In this document: positions 9,726 to 16,212 of the stretch, piece by piece
How the letters are laid out: every line of letters begins with the position of its first letter
Position numbering within the stretch: position 1 is the stretch's first letter
NCBI GenBank assembly: GCA_036263155.1
Contig: DATAHN010000148.1
Coordinates: 1-16,212 of the forward strand
DNA from: DASUBN01 sp036263155
GTDB lineage: Bacteria > Pseudomonadota > Gammaproteobacteria > Natronospirales > REEB76
DNA length: 16,212 nucleotides
Reading direction: 5' to 3'
The notes under the pieces: model-generated
Seen by the model: only the letters and a program-made list of their open reading frames with translations
Databases searched by the model: none
What the model was told of the DNA's origin: nothing
Position numbers and translations under genes: made by a program

Positions 9726-9734
9726 ATTAGGACA
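9720..9734. promoter_or_regulatory. Operator-like inverted repeat overlapping the pilB -35
   Basis: TGTCC-AATTA-GGACA is a perfect 5-bp inverted repeat with a 5-nt AT spacer, the shape of a dimeric regulator site. Its left arm is the predicted pilB -35. A second dyad, ggcct/aggcc, follows at 9737-9749, and a third, ttggc/gccaa, at 9751-9755 and 9771-9775. Binding is not shown; it could instead be a chance palindrome. Confidence 0.35.
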
Positions 9735-9758
9735 GGGGCCTAGGAGGCCTTTGGCGGC

Positions 9759-9764
9759 TAGAAT
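9759..9764 (+). promoter_or_regulatory. Possible -10 element for the flippase operon
   Basis: TAGAAT has one mismatch to TATAAT and sits about 94 nt before the flippase start, between the arms of the ttggc/gccaa dyad. I see no matching -35 at 16-18 bp; AGGACA (9729-9734) is too far upstream. Treat as a weak candidate. Confidence 0.25.
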
Positions 9765-9847
9765 CTCCGAGCCAAGGCCCTTCCGTTGGGACCCCATGGG
9801 CCGGCCCGGCGGGGGCGGCCTCCGGCACCCTCACGACGCGTCTCGAC

Positions 9848-9860
9848 AGGAGCGGATTTG
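9848..9860 (+). promoter_or_regulatory. Ribosome binding site with TTG start for the flippase
   Basis: AGGAG (9848-9852) is 5 nt before TTG 9858. The frame is open back to another TTG at 9786, but that would add a Pro/Arg-rich stretch before the first membrane helix, and it has no comparable ribosome site. This decides the start at 9858. Confidence 0.6.
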
Positions 9861-11117
9861 TTCAGCTTCGGGGCCCTGGCCCGCAACACCTTGTGGATGA
9901 TCCTGGGGCAGGGCGTGCGCCTCCTGGTGCAGTTCGCCTACTTTGTGCTCATCGCCCGGCTGCTGCACCGGGAAGGCTACGGCGCGTTCTCCGGCGCGGT
10001 GGCGCTGGTGGCGGTGCTATCGCCCTTCGCGGGCTGGGGCAGCGGCAACCTGCTGGTGAAGAACGTCGCACGCGACCCAGCCAGCTTCCCGCGCTACTGG
10101 GGCCGTGCGCTCATGGTCACCACCCTGAGCGCGGGCCTGCTCACGCTGCTGGCCCTGGCGCTGGCCTGGCTGATCCTGCCGGTGCCGCTCATGCTGGTGC
10201 TGTGGGTCGCCATCTCGGACTTGCTCTTCACACGCCTGCTGGACACCGCCGCGCTGGCCTTCCAGGCGGTGCACAAGCTCCTCAAGACCGCGCTCCTCAG
10301 CGTGCTGTTCTCGCTGGTGAAGCTCGCCGGTGCGATGCTGCTGCTATGGCTGGATGGCGGCGACCGGCTCATGACCTGGTCGCTGCTCTACCTCGCCGGC
10401 AGCGCGCTCGCGGCGGTGATCGGCTGCGCCTGGGTGTCGCTGGAGCTGGGCCTGCCGCGCTGGGACATGGCGGGCTGGCGGCGCGAGTTCGGCGAAGGCT
10501 TCTACTTCGCCTCCAGCTTCAGCGCCCAGCGCATCTACATGGACAGCGACAAGGCGCTCTTGACGCGCCTGGGCTCCCTGGAGGCGGCCGGTATCTACAC
10601 CGCCGGCGCGCGCATCGTCGAGGTGGCGTTCATTCCGGTGTACTCGCTGCTGGCGGCGGCCTACGCACGCTTCTTCACCTCGGGCCAGCAGGGCGTGCGC
10701 GGCACCCTCGCGCTCTCGCGCCGGCTGCTGCCCTATGCACTCGCGTACTCCGCCTGCGCCGGCATCGGCCTCTATCTCGCCGCGCCGCTGCTGCCATGGC
10801 TGCTCGGGGACGAGTTCGCGGAGTCGGTGGGCGCGGTGCGCTGGCTCGCGGCGGTGCCGCTGCTCATGACGCTGCACCGCTTCGCCGCCGACTCCCTCAC
10901 CGGTGCCGGCTGGCAGGCGCGGCGCACCCATATCGAGTTCGCCGCCGCCGCCCTCAACGTGGCGCTGAACCTGGCACTGGTGCCGTACTGGTCCTGGCGC
11001 GGTACCGCCTGGGTCACCCTCGCAACGGAAGTGCTGCTGATCGTGGCGCTGGGATTGGCGCTGAGGGGCATCGTCCGCTCCGCCCACGGTGACCGGGCAG
11101 GGGACGCACGGGCATGA
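9858..11117 (+). CDS. Polysaccharide/lipid-linked oligosaccharide flippase (Wzx-like, MOP superfamily)
   Basis: From TTG 9858 the product is 419 aa with about 12-14 hydrophobic helices. Features of the polysaccharide-biosynthesis (Wzx/RfbX) transporters are the opening ARNTLWMILGQGVRLLVQFAYFVLIARLL, then YGAFSGAVALVAVLSPFAGWGSGNLLVKNVAR, and in the middle FYFASSFSAQRIYMDSDKALLTRLGSLEAAGIYTAGARIVE. Such proteins flip undecaprenyl-linked sugars from the cytoplasmic to the periplasmic face. The substrate cannot be read from sequence. Its stop overlaps the next ATG (ATGA, 4 nt), so it is co-translated with the GT9 gene. It starts an operon divergent from pilB, in the place where a pilin gene often lies. 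A MATE-type drug exporter is much less likely because of the glycosyltransferase neighbours. Confidence 0.85.
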   Translation: MFSFGALARNTLWMILGQGVRLLVQFAYFVLIARLLHREGYGAFSGAVALVAVLSPFAGWGSGNLLVKNVARDPASFPRYWGRALMVTTLSAGLLTLLALALAWLILPVPLMLVLWVAISDLLFTRLLDTAALAFQAVHKLLKTALLSVLFSLVKLAGAMLLLWLDGGDRLMTWSLLYLAGSALAAVIGCAWVSLELGLPRWDMAGWRREFGEGFYFASSFSAQRIYMDSDKALLTRLGSLEAAGIYTAGARIVEVAFIPVYSLLAAAYARFFTSGQQGVRGTLALSRRLLPYALAYSACAGIGLYLAAPLLPWLLGDEFAESVGAVRWLAAVPLLMTLHRFAADSLTGAGWQARRTHIEFAAAALNVALNLALVPYWSWRGTAWVTLATEVLLIVALGLALRGIVRSAHGDRAGDARA

Positions 11118-12082
11118 ACGCGCAGGCCGCAGTCCAACCCGGCGACCGTTTCGCCATCTTCTGGGGCGGTGGCCTGGGGGACATTCTGGTGGCCCGGCCG
11201 CTGCTCATGGCGCTCGCGCGCCGGCTCGAGCATCCGCCGTATTTCTTCACCACCGCGAGCCACCTGGAAGGCGTGTTCGAGGCGCTGGACCTCAGGGTGG
11301 ACCTGCGGCGCCTGCCTTCCTCGCCGCACGAAGCCTTGCGGGTATTCCGCGAGCTCGGAGTGCGCTTCGACTGGATCTACCTGGGACCCCAGCCGCGCCT
11401 CAAGACGCGCCTCCTGGCCACGGTGGTGGGGGCTGAGCGCATCTGGAGCGTGCGGCATCCCGGGGCGCCGGCGTTCCTGGGCGAGCAGGTGCTGGCAGAC
11501 ATCCGCATGCTGGAGCTCGCCGGGCCGGGCGAGGCGCTGCTGCCCTACGGTGGACGTTGGGACACGGGAGCGAGACCTGGAAAAGGTGACTATCTCGTGC
11601 TGCATGCAGGCGCCAAGGGCCGCTGGGAGACCAAGCAGTGGCCCGAAGTGAAGTGGCGCGCGCTCATGGGCAAGTTATTGGAGACACCGGGTCTGCGGCT
11701 CGTGCTGGTGGGCACGCCCTCTGAGGCAGACGCCCTGGGCAGGCTGGCGGAGGGGATGGATGCCGGGCGTGCGGAGGTCCGCACCGATCTTTCCCTGGCA
11801 GGCCTCGCGGCCAGCATCGAAGGCAGCCGCGGCGTCATCTGCCACAACTCAGGCGTCATGCACCTGGCGGCGATGCTCGGTAAGCCCACGCTGGTGCTGA
11901 CGGGCTCCTCGCCCCACCGCTGGCGGCCGCCCTATGCCCACGTGTTGAACCTGGATTCGGGCCGCTGCGGCCTCGCCTGCGACCAATACCGCTGCCCGGT
12001 GCCGTTCTACCGTGCCCGCTGCATCCGCGAGCTGGAGGTGGAGACCGTGCTGGAGGCGGCGCGATCTCGCTTGCTCAGCTAG
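11114..12082 (+). CDS. Glycosyltransferase family 9 (heptosyltransferase-like)
   Basis: The 322-aa protein has a GT-B fold of the ADP-heptose:LPS heptosyltransferase family. Its markers are GGGLGDILVARPLL (residues 18-31), LVLHAGAKGRWETKQWP (161-177), the D-x-SLAGLAASIE segment (225-236) and CHNSGVMHLAAMLGKPT (243-259). Cysteines near the end (C285, C289, C294, C303) lie in a CDQYRCP-x8-C arrangement seen in many GT9 proteins. The family moves sugars, often heptose, from a nucleotide donor onto lipid-linked or LPS-core acceptors in the cytoplasm. Donor and acceptor here are unknown, so I give no waa symbol. It overlaps the flippase stop by 4 nt and converges on the GT4 gene with an 8-bp 3' overlap. 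Confidence 0.87.
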   Translation: MNAQAAVQPGDRFAIFWGGGLGDILVARPLLMALARRLEHPPYFFTTASHLEGVFEALDLRVDLRRLPSSPHEALRVFRELGVRFDWIYLGPQPRLKTRLLATVVGAERIWSVRHPGAPAFLGEQVLADIRMLELAGPGEALLPYGGRWDTGARPGKGDYLVLHAGAKGRWETKQWPEVKWRALMGKLLETPGLRLVLVGTPSEADALGRLAEGMDAGRAEVRTDLSLAGLAASIEGSRGVICHNSGVMHLAAMLGKPTLVLTGSSPHRWRPPYAHVLNLDSGRCGLACDQYRCPVPFYRARCIRELEVETVLEAARSRLLS

Positions 12083-13292
12083 GCGCCAGCCGGTCCAGGA
12101 GTGCGCCGTAGGACGCCGCGATGCGGCTCCAGTCGAAGTGTTCCCGCACGTAGGCGCGGCCCCGCGCCGCCAGCGCCTCGCCCAGGGACTTGTCCCAGAG
12201 CAAGACGTGCAGCGCTTCCGCCAGTTGCTTGGGGTCGCCGGCCGGCACCAGGAGGCCGGTCTCCCGGTCGCGGATCACGTCGCGGATGGCCGGCAGGTCG
12301 CTTGCCACCACCGCGCAGCCGCAGGCCAGCGCTTCCGCCGGTACCAGCCCCAGGCCCTCCTGGTCGCCGTAGGCCGTGACTACCGAGGGGAATACCAGCA
12401 CCGAGCAGCGCTGGTACCAGAGCGGCAGGTCGCGGTTCGGCACCGGGCCCACGAAATCCACGATCTTGCCGAGCCTGAGCGCCCCGGCCCGCTGCTTCAG
12501 GCGCGCTTCCTCCGGGCCGCTGCCGATGATGTGCAGGCTCAGGTCCGGCATGTCCTTGAGGCGCGCCAGCGCGTCCAGCAGCACGTCCACGCCCTTCTTG
12601 TCAGCGAGGCGCCCGACGAACAGCAGGCTGCCGCGGCTGATGGGCGAGGTGGAGGGCACGAAGCGGCCCTGGGTGTCCACGCCCATGGGCAGCACGCTGC
12701 AGTGGCCGGCGTCGCCGGCTTCCTCCCGCAGGGTCTCCAGCATGGCCCGGCTCACTACCGTCACATGGTCGGAGTGGCGCACCGTGTAGCGCTTGAGCGC
12801 GCGCGCGAGCCGGCCCCTGAGGCCGTAGAGGTCGGCGCCGTGGGAGGTGCACAGCACCGCCGGCCGGTAGCCGCAGAACGCACGCGCCAGCAGGGCGGTC
12901 AGGCCGTGGGGCAGCAGCCAGTGGGCATGGATGACGTGGAAGCGCCGCGCGCGCAGCAGGCGCAGCGCCGTCAGCCACTCAGCGCCCAAGAAGAACGGCA
13001 GCGCCAGGAGCCGCCAGGGGCGGCGGCGCAGGCCCGGCAGCATGCCGCTGGCGTAGGCGAGCGTCTCGAAGCGCTCCGGCAGGTAGCGGAAGCGGTGCAC
13101 GTGGACGCCGTCCATCACCTCATGGGTCTTGCAGCCCTTGGCATGGGGCGCGAGCACGTGCACCTCGCGCCCGTCCGTTAGGCGGCGCGCCAACTCGTGC
13201 ACGAAGGGAGGTAGCGTGTCGTCCGGCCAGCGCGGGTAGGTGGAGGCGAGCACCAGGATACGCGTCGCCGGCTGTCCCGCCGCGGCCGCCAT
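12075..13292 (-). CDS. Glycosyltransferase family 4
   Basis: This is a 405-aa GT-B retaining glycosyltransferase. The N-terminal half shows ILVLASTYPRWPDDTLPPFVHELARRL and VIHAHWLLPHG (residues 120-130), typical of GT4 enzymes that act on lipid-linked sugars. The C-terminal half has LLFVGRLADKKGVDVLLDA (223-241), LHIIGSGPE and the E-x7-E motif with E312 and E320 (EGLGLVPAE) that binds the nucleotide sugar. It should add a sugar to a growing glycan at the inner face of the membrane. The start codon lies 1 nt after the GT2 stop, so translation is probably coupled. It is the last gene of the GT-C/GT2/GT4 operon. The donor is not predictable. Confidence 0.9.
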   Translation of the reverse strand: MAAAAGQPATRILVLASTYPRWPDDTLPPFVHELARRLTDGREVHVLAPHAKGCKTHEVMDGVHVHRFRYLPERFETLAYASGMLPGLRRRPWRLLALPFFLGAEWLTALRLLRARRFHVIHAHWLLPHGLTALLARAFCGYRPAVLCTSHGADLYGLRGRLARALKRYTVRHSDHVTVVSRAMLETLREEAGDAGHCSVLPMGVDTQGRFVPSTSPISRGSLLFVGRLADKKGVDVLLDALARLKDMPDLSLHIIGSGPEEARLKQRAGALRLGKIVDFVGPVPNRDLPLWYQRCSVLVFPSVVTAYGDQEGLGLVPAEALACGCAVVASDLPAIRDVIRDRETGLLVPAGDPKQLAEALHVLLWDKSLGEALAARGRAYVREHFDWSRIAASYGALLDRLAPS

Positions 13293-13293
13293 C

Positions 13294-14199
13294 TCAGGAG
13301 TGGCGGCTGAACATCAAGGTGGTGATCTGCTCGGAGACGAGCCCGATCAGGAACACCAGCACCGAGGTGATGATGAGCAATGCCGTCATGTTGGTGAAGC
13401 GGTGGTAGACGGCGAAGCTGTAGAGGTAATAGCCCGTGCCGGTGAAGAAGAACAGCGCGCTGATGGGCAGGAAGACCTTGAGCGGCGAATACAGAGTCGC
13501 GATCTTGAAGATGATGAGCAGGAAGCGCACGCCGTCGCGCAGCGGCTTGATGTGGCTCTTGCCCTGGCGCCGGGCGGCCTCGATGGGCAGGTAGCCCACC
13601 CGATAGCCGGCACGGAAGAACGCCATGGTGCTGGTGGTGGGATAGGAGAAGCCGTTGGGCAGGAGGTGCAGGAACTCGCGGAAGCGCGCCGTCTCCGACA
13701 CCCGGAAGCCCGAGGTGAGGTCCAGGATGCGATGCCCCACCATCCAGGTCGCCAGCAGGTTGTAGATGGTGTTCGCGAGGTGGCGCCAGGGCGAAGCCTG
13801 GGAGCGGCCGCCGCTGCGCGCGCCCACCACCATGTCGTAGCCCTCGGCCTGCATCGCCAGCAGCCGCGCCACATCCGCCGGCGCATGCTGGCCGTCCGCG
13901 TCCATGCACACCAGAAGGCGGCCGCGTGCGGCGCGCGCACCGGCCTTGACCGCGGCGCCATTGCCGAGGGAGTAGGGGTTGCGTATCACCCGTGCGCCGG
14001 CCGTGCGGGCCGCATCGCCGGTGCCGTCGGAGGAGCCGTCGTCCACCACGATGAGCTCGGCGTCCGGGTGCAGGCGCTTCAGTTCCTGCAGCACGCCGGG
14101 CAGACTCGCGGCCTCGTCCTTGGCCGGGATGACGATGGAGAGGGGCGGCTGGGTTTCGCTCATGGGGCTCGCGGCGGGCGGGGCCTGTCGGGCCGCCAA
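13294..14199 (-). CDS. Glycosyltransferase family 2, DPM1-like polyprenyl-phosphate sugar synthase
   Basis: The protein has a GT-A domain with LSIVIPAKDEAASLP, VVDDGSSDGT (residues 51-60), the D-x-D motif in MDADGQH (99-105), DLTSGFR (160-166) and RRQGKSHIKPLRDG (210-223). This layout is that of dolichyl-phosphate-mannose synthase-like enzymes, which move a sugar from a nucleotide donor to a polyprenyl phosphate. Two C-terminal membrane helices (about 241-262 and 272-290) anchor it, as in GtrB-like proteins. The TTG start at 14199 gives 301 aa and has GAGG at a spacing of 8 nt. ATG 14163 (289 aa, MSETQPPLSIVIP) fits the domain edge better but has no clear ribosome site; I keep the longer form with reservations. 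It follows the GT-C gene by 10 nt, suggesting it supplies that enzyme's lipid-linked donor. Confidence 0.88.
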   Translation of the reverse strand: MAARQAPPAASPMSETQPPLSIVIPAKDEAASLPGVLQELKRLHPDAELIVVDDGSSDGTGDAARTAGARVIRNPYSLGNGAAVKAGARAARGRLLVCMDADGQHAPADVARLLAMQAEGYDMVVGARSGGRSQASPWRHLANTIYNLLATWMVGHRILDLTSGFRVSETARFREFLHLLPNGFSYPTTSTMAFFRAGYRVGYLPIEAARRQGKSHIKPLRDGVRFLLIIFKIATLYSPLKVFLPISALFFFTGTGYYLYSFAVYHRFTNMTALLIITSVLVFLIGLVSEQITTLMFSRHS

Positions 14200-14211
14200 T
14201 ATATCATCCTC
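14197..14211 (-). promoter_or_regulatory. Ribosome site and TTG start of the GT2 gene
   Basis: On the minus strand GAGG (14211-14208), overlapping the TGA stop of the GT-C gene, lies 8 nt before TTG 14199. This overlap suggests translational coupling. The alternative ATG at 14163 lacks a similar site. Confidence 0.45.
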
Positions 14212-16165
14212 AGGGGCGCGTCCGGTCCGCCGGCAGGTCGTCGATCTGCCGCTGCAGCTCGGCGATCACCGGGTCCAGGTGGCCGAGGTAGTTCAGGCTG
14301 CGCAGGCCCTCGAGGTCCTTGAGCGCCCGCTCGCGATCCCCGAGGCTGATGTCCATGGTCACCATGTTCTCGCGGTACTGGGGCTCGGCCGGCACCAGCT
14401 CCGCAGCCTGGCCCATGAGCTCGCGCGCCTTGCGCGGGTCGGCGCCGGTGATGGCGGTGTAGTTGCCGTAGATCACCAGGATGTTGGCATGGGTGTCCCT
14501 GAGCTCGGCGAGGTGCGGGTTCGCCAGCGCCGAGTCGAACACTGCCCGCATGTCCCTCGCCGGCACCTCGCAGTTGTGCTTGTCCACGCATTCGCCCAGC
14601 GCCGCCAGCCCCTGGATGTCGGAGGCCGCGATCTTGCGCTCCCCCATCTTGGCGGCGATGCGTGGCAGCACGTCTGGGTCCACCCGGTGGTGGATCTGCG
14701 CCTGCACCAGCACCAGCGAGACGTCGGGGATGATGGTGGAATTCTTCACCGCCGAGGCGGCACGCAGCGAGGCCACTGCATTGTCATATTGATTGCGGTC
14801 GGTCATGAGCGCGAGGTTCGCGTAGGTCTGACCCAGCATGTAGGTGGCGTAGGGCGACTCGGGATGATGACGTGCTTCGGCCGTGGCGAAGGACAGGTTG
14901 TCGCGCCAGTCATAAGAGCGGCTGGCGGTGACGGCGGTGCAGGCCATGAGCAGCGTTGCCAACAGGGCGAGCCGCGCCTGCGGCCGGCGTGAGGCAGCAG
15001 TCAAGGGGTAGAGCAGCGAGATCGCCGCCAGGATCAGTCCCAGGTCCGGCAGGTAGCAGCGGTGCTCGTAGGCCAGCTCCAGCGGGAAGATGCTGGATTC
15101 CATGAGCTGCCCGCCCAGGAACCAGGCGATGCCAAGCGCCACCAGCGGCCAGCGGCGGCGCAGCAGCGGGATGGCGATGGCGAGGCCCAGGAGGCCGAGC
15201 AGCGCAAACAGCGTGGTGACGGGCTGCAGCAGTCCGCGGGAGACGGCGATGTCATCGTGGTAGAGGCCCAGGGAGGCGGGCCATGGCAGTAGCGTCCAGC
15301 GGATGTAGTCCCACACCACCCGCGTTTCGGACAGCAGGCGTTCCCTCAAGTCGAAGTCGCGTCCGGCGTAGTTGAGCACGCCGCCGTCGTGGGAGAACAG
15401 TGCCCAGCCGAGGCCGAGGCAGGCGGGAAGGAGCAGGAACAGGCCGTAAAGCAGCGCCATGCCGCGGTCGAAACTTCCATCACCGCGGCGGAAACGGAAG
15501 ATGAAGAGCTCCACGGCGAAGGCGTACACCGGCAGCAGTGCGCCGGATTCCTTGCACAGCACCGCAAGCAGGGTGAGCAGCGGCATGCCGAGCCAGATCA
15601 TGAGCGCGCCGGCGCGATCGTGCCGCGTGCGGGCTACAACATATGTGTACAGGCCCAGCAGCACGAACAGGGTGGAGAGCGCGGTCTCGCGTTGCACCAC
15701 ATAGAGCACGGGCATGGCGTTCAATGGATGCAGCACCCAGAACGCGGCAGTCACGACAGCCAGCCAGCAGGCGGACGCCGCGGTCACGCCGCTCTCGGGT
15801 GCCCGCCAGGCGGCCAGCATCCGCTGCAGCAGCGCCCATACCAGCAGCCCGTTCAGCAGGTGGATCGCGAGGTTGGTGGCCTTGAACGCCATGGCGCCGT
15901 TCGGGCCGGTGAAGTAGGCGTTGAGGGCGAAGCTCACCATGCTTAGGGGGCGCATGGCGGGACCGGCCTGGAACGAGAAGGCGGCGTGGCTCAGGGAGTC
16001 CCAGGACAGGTCGCGGATCGCGATGGCCGGGTTCAGCACCACGTTGGTGTAGTCGTCCAGGGCGAAGCCGCCGGAGAGGCCGGGCCAGTAGGCCAGCACC
16101 GCGAGCAGGCCGGCCGCGAGAGCGAACAGCGGACGCATGAGGTTGTCGTCGAGCTTGAGCCGCAT
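14210..16165 (-). CDS. GT-C/TMTC-like membrane glycosyltransferase with TPR-like C-terminal domain
   Basis: The 651-aa protein has about 11 membrane helices (roughly residues 12-412), then a soluble helical tail (about 425-645) that looks like degenerate TPRs (YATYMLGQTYANLALM, YDNAVASLRAASAV, DPRKARELMGQAAEL, GDRERALKDLEGL). The membrane part carries GGFALDDYTNVV with D37/D38 in the first outer loop, the usual site of the GT-C acidic motif, then RPLSMVSFALNAYF, FKATNLAIHLLNGLLVW, HPLNAMPVLYVVQRETALSTLFVLLGLYTY, CKESGALLP and YEHRCYLPDLGL. These recall TMTC-type O-mannosyltransferases and their bacterial TPR homologues. Such enzymes use polyprenyl-phosphate sugars on the periplasmic side, which fits the adjacent GT2. 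Acceptor and sugar are unknown; pilin or another surface protein is a guess from context. A Wzy-like polymerase is the main alternative. Confidence 0.75.
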   Translation of the reverse strand: MRLKLDDNLMRPLFALAAGLLAVLAYWPGLSGGFALDDYTNVVLNPAIAIRDLSWDSLSHAAFSFQAGPAMRPLSMVSFALNAYFTGPNGAMAFKATNLAIHLLNGLLVWALLQRMLAAWRAPESGVTAASACWLAVVTAAFWVLHPLNAMPVLYVVQRETALSTLFVLLGLYTYVVARTRHDRAGALMIWLGMPLLTLLAVLCKESGALLPVYAFAVELFIFRFRRGDGSFDRGMALLYGLFLLLPACLGLGWALFSHDGGVLNYAGRDFDLRERLLSETRVVWDYIRWTLLPWPASLGLYHDDIAVSRGLLQPVTTLFALLGLLGLAIAIPLLRRRWPLVALGIAWFLGGQLMESSIFPLELAYEHRCYLPDLGLILAAISLLYPLTAASRRPQARLALLATLLMACTAVTASRSYDWRDNLSFATAEARHHPESPYATYMLGQTYANLALMTDRNQYDNAVASLRAASAVKNSTIIPDVSLVLVQAQIHHRVDPDVLPRIAAKMGERKIAASDIQGLAALGECVDKHNCEVPARDMRAVFDSALANPHLAELRDTHANILVIYGNYTAITGADPRKARELMGQAAELVPAEPQYRENMVTMDISLGDRERALKDLEGLRSLNYLGHLDPVIAELQRQIDDLPADRTRP

Positions 16166-16198
16166 GGTCCGCCTGCAGCGGGATTTGGAGGGTGCGTG

Positions 16199-16204
16199 AT
16201 TCTA
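16199..16204 (-). promoter_or_regulatory. Possible -10 element for the GT-C operon
   Basis: On the minus strand TAGAAT lies 33 nt before the GT-C start. Its -35 would fall outside the window, so it cannot be tested here. The same hexamer followed by C is the candidate -10 of the flippase operon. Confidence 0.25.
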
Positions 16205-16212
16205 AACGGAAG

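Noticed and set aside
9700..9780. Sigma54 promoter, as found before many pilA genes
   Set aside because: No GG-N10-GC pair with a TTGC-like -12 was found on either strand, whereas a sigma70-like pair fits pilB.
12012..13181. Long open frame on the plus strand (389 codons) opposite the GT4 gene
   Set aside because: Antisense shadow of a gene with clear GT4 motifs; rich in Arg, Gln, Ala and His with no domain.
13240..14322. Long open frame on the plus strand (360 codons) opposite the GT2 gene
   Set aside because: Antisense to a gene with intact GT2 motifs and low in recognisable structure.

Overview
This 16.2 kb window is GC-rich, densely packed bacterial chromosome. The order M23 peptidase - secA - Nudix/ThiE fusion - yacG - zapD - coaE - pilD - pilC - pilB is a conserved neighbourhood of the Gammaproteobacteria, the class in which ZapD, YacG and the MutT-ThiE fusion are mainly found. 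I therefore infer a high-GC, type IV pilus-bearing gammaproteobacterium; the genus cannot be fixed from sequence reading alone.

Layout. (1) Positions 1-4142, plus strand: the 3' end of an M23 peptidase gene, a 148-nt gap with a strong hairpin, secA (917 aa, all key motifs intact), a 153-nt spacer packed with inverted repeats, then a MutT-ThiE fusion that seems to have no canonical start codon. (2) Positions 4121-9632, minus strand: pilB - pilC - pilD - coaE - zapD - yacG in transcription order. These encode the type IV pilus motor ATPase, platform protein and prepilin peptidase, followed by the last enzyme of CoA synthesis, an FtsZ-ring protein and a small gyrase inhibitor. A hairpin plus T-run separates pilC from pilD, and a sigma70-like promoter precedes pilB. 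yacG overlaps the end of the Nudix gene convergently. (3) Positions 9633-9857: a 225-nt divergent control region with several dyads; one overlaps the pilB -35. (4) Positions 9858-16165: glycan genes. A lipid-linked-oligosaccharide-type flippase and a family 9 glycosyltransferase form one operon (+). Converging on it is a minus-strand operon of a GT-C/TMTC-like membrane protein with a TPR-like tail, a DPM1-like family 2 glycosyltransferase and a family 4 glycosyltransferase.

How they fit. pilB/pilC/pilD build and process the pilus, but no pilin gene is present where pilA often lies beside pilB. That place holds glycan genes. The pairing of a DPM1-like GT2 (likely polyprenyl-phosphate-sugar synthase) with a GT-C enzyme, plus GT4, GT9 and a flippase, would suit assembly and periplasmic transfer of a surface glycan. 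Pilin or surface-protein glycosylation is possible but inferred only from position. The window holds no initiating sugar-phosphate transferase and no recognised Wzy polymerase. I found no rRNA, tRNA, CRISPR, insertion sequence or phage gene.
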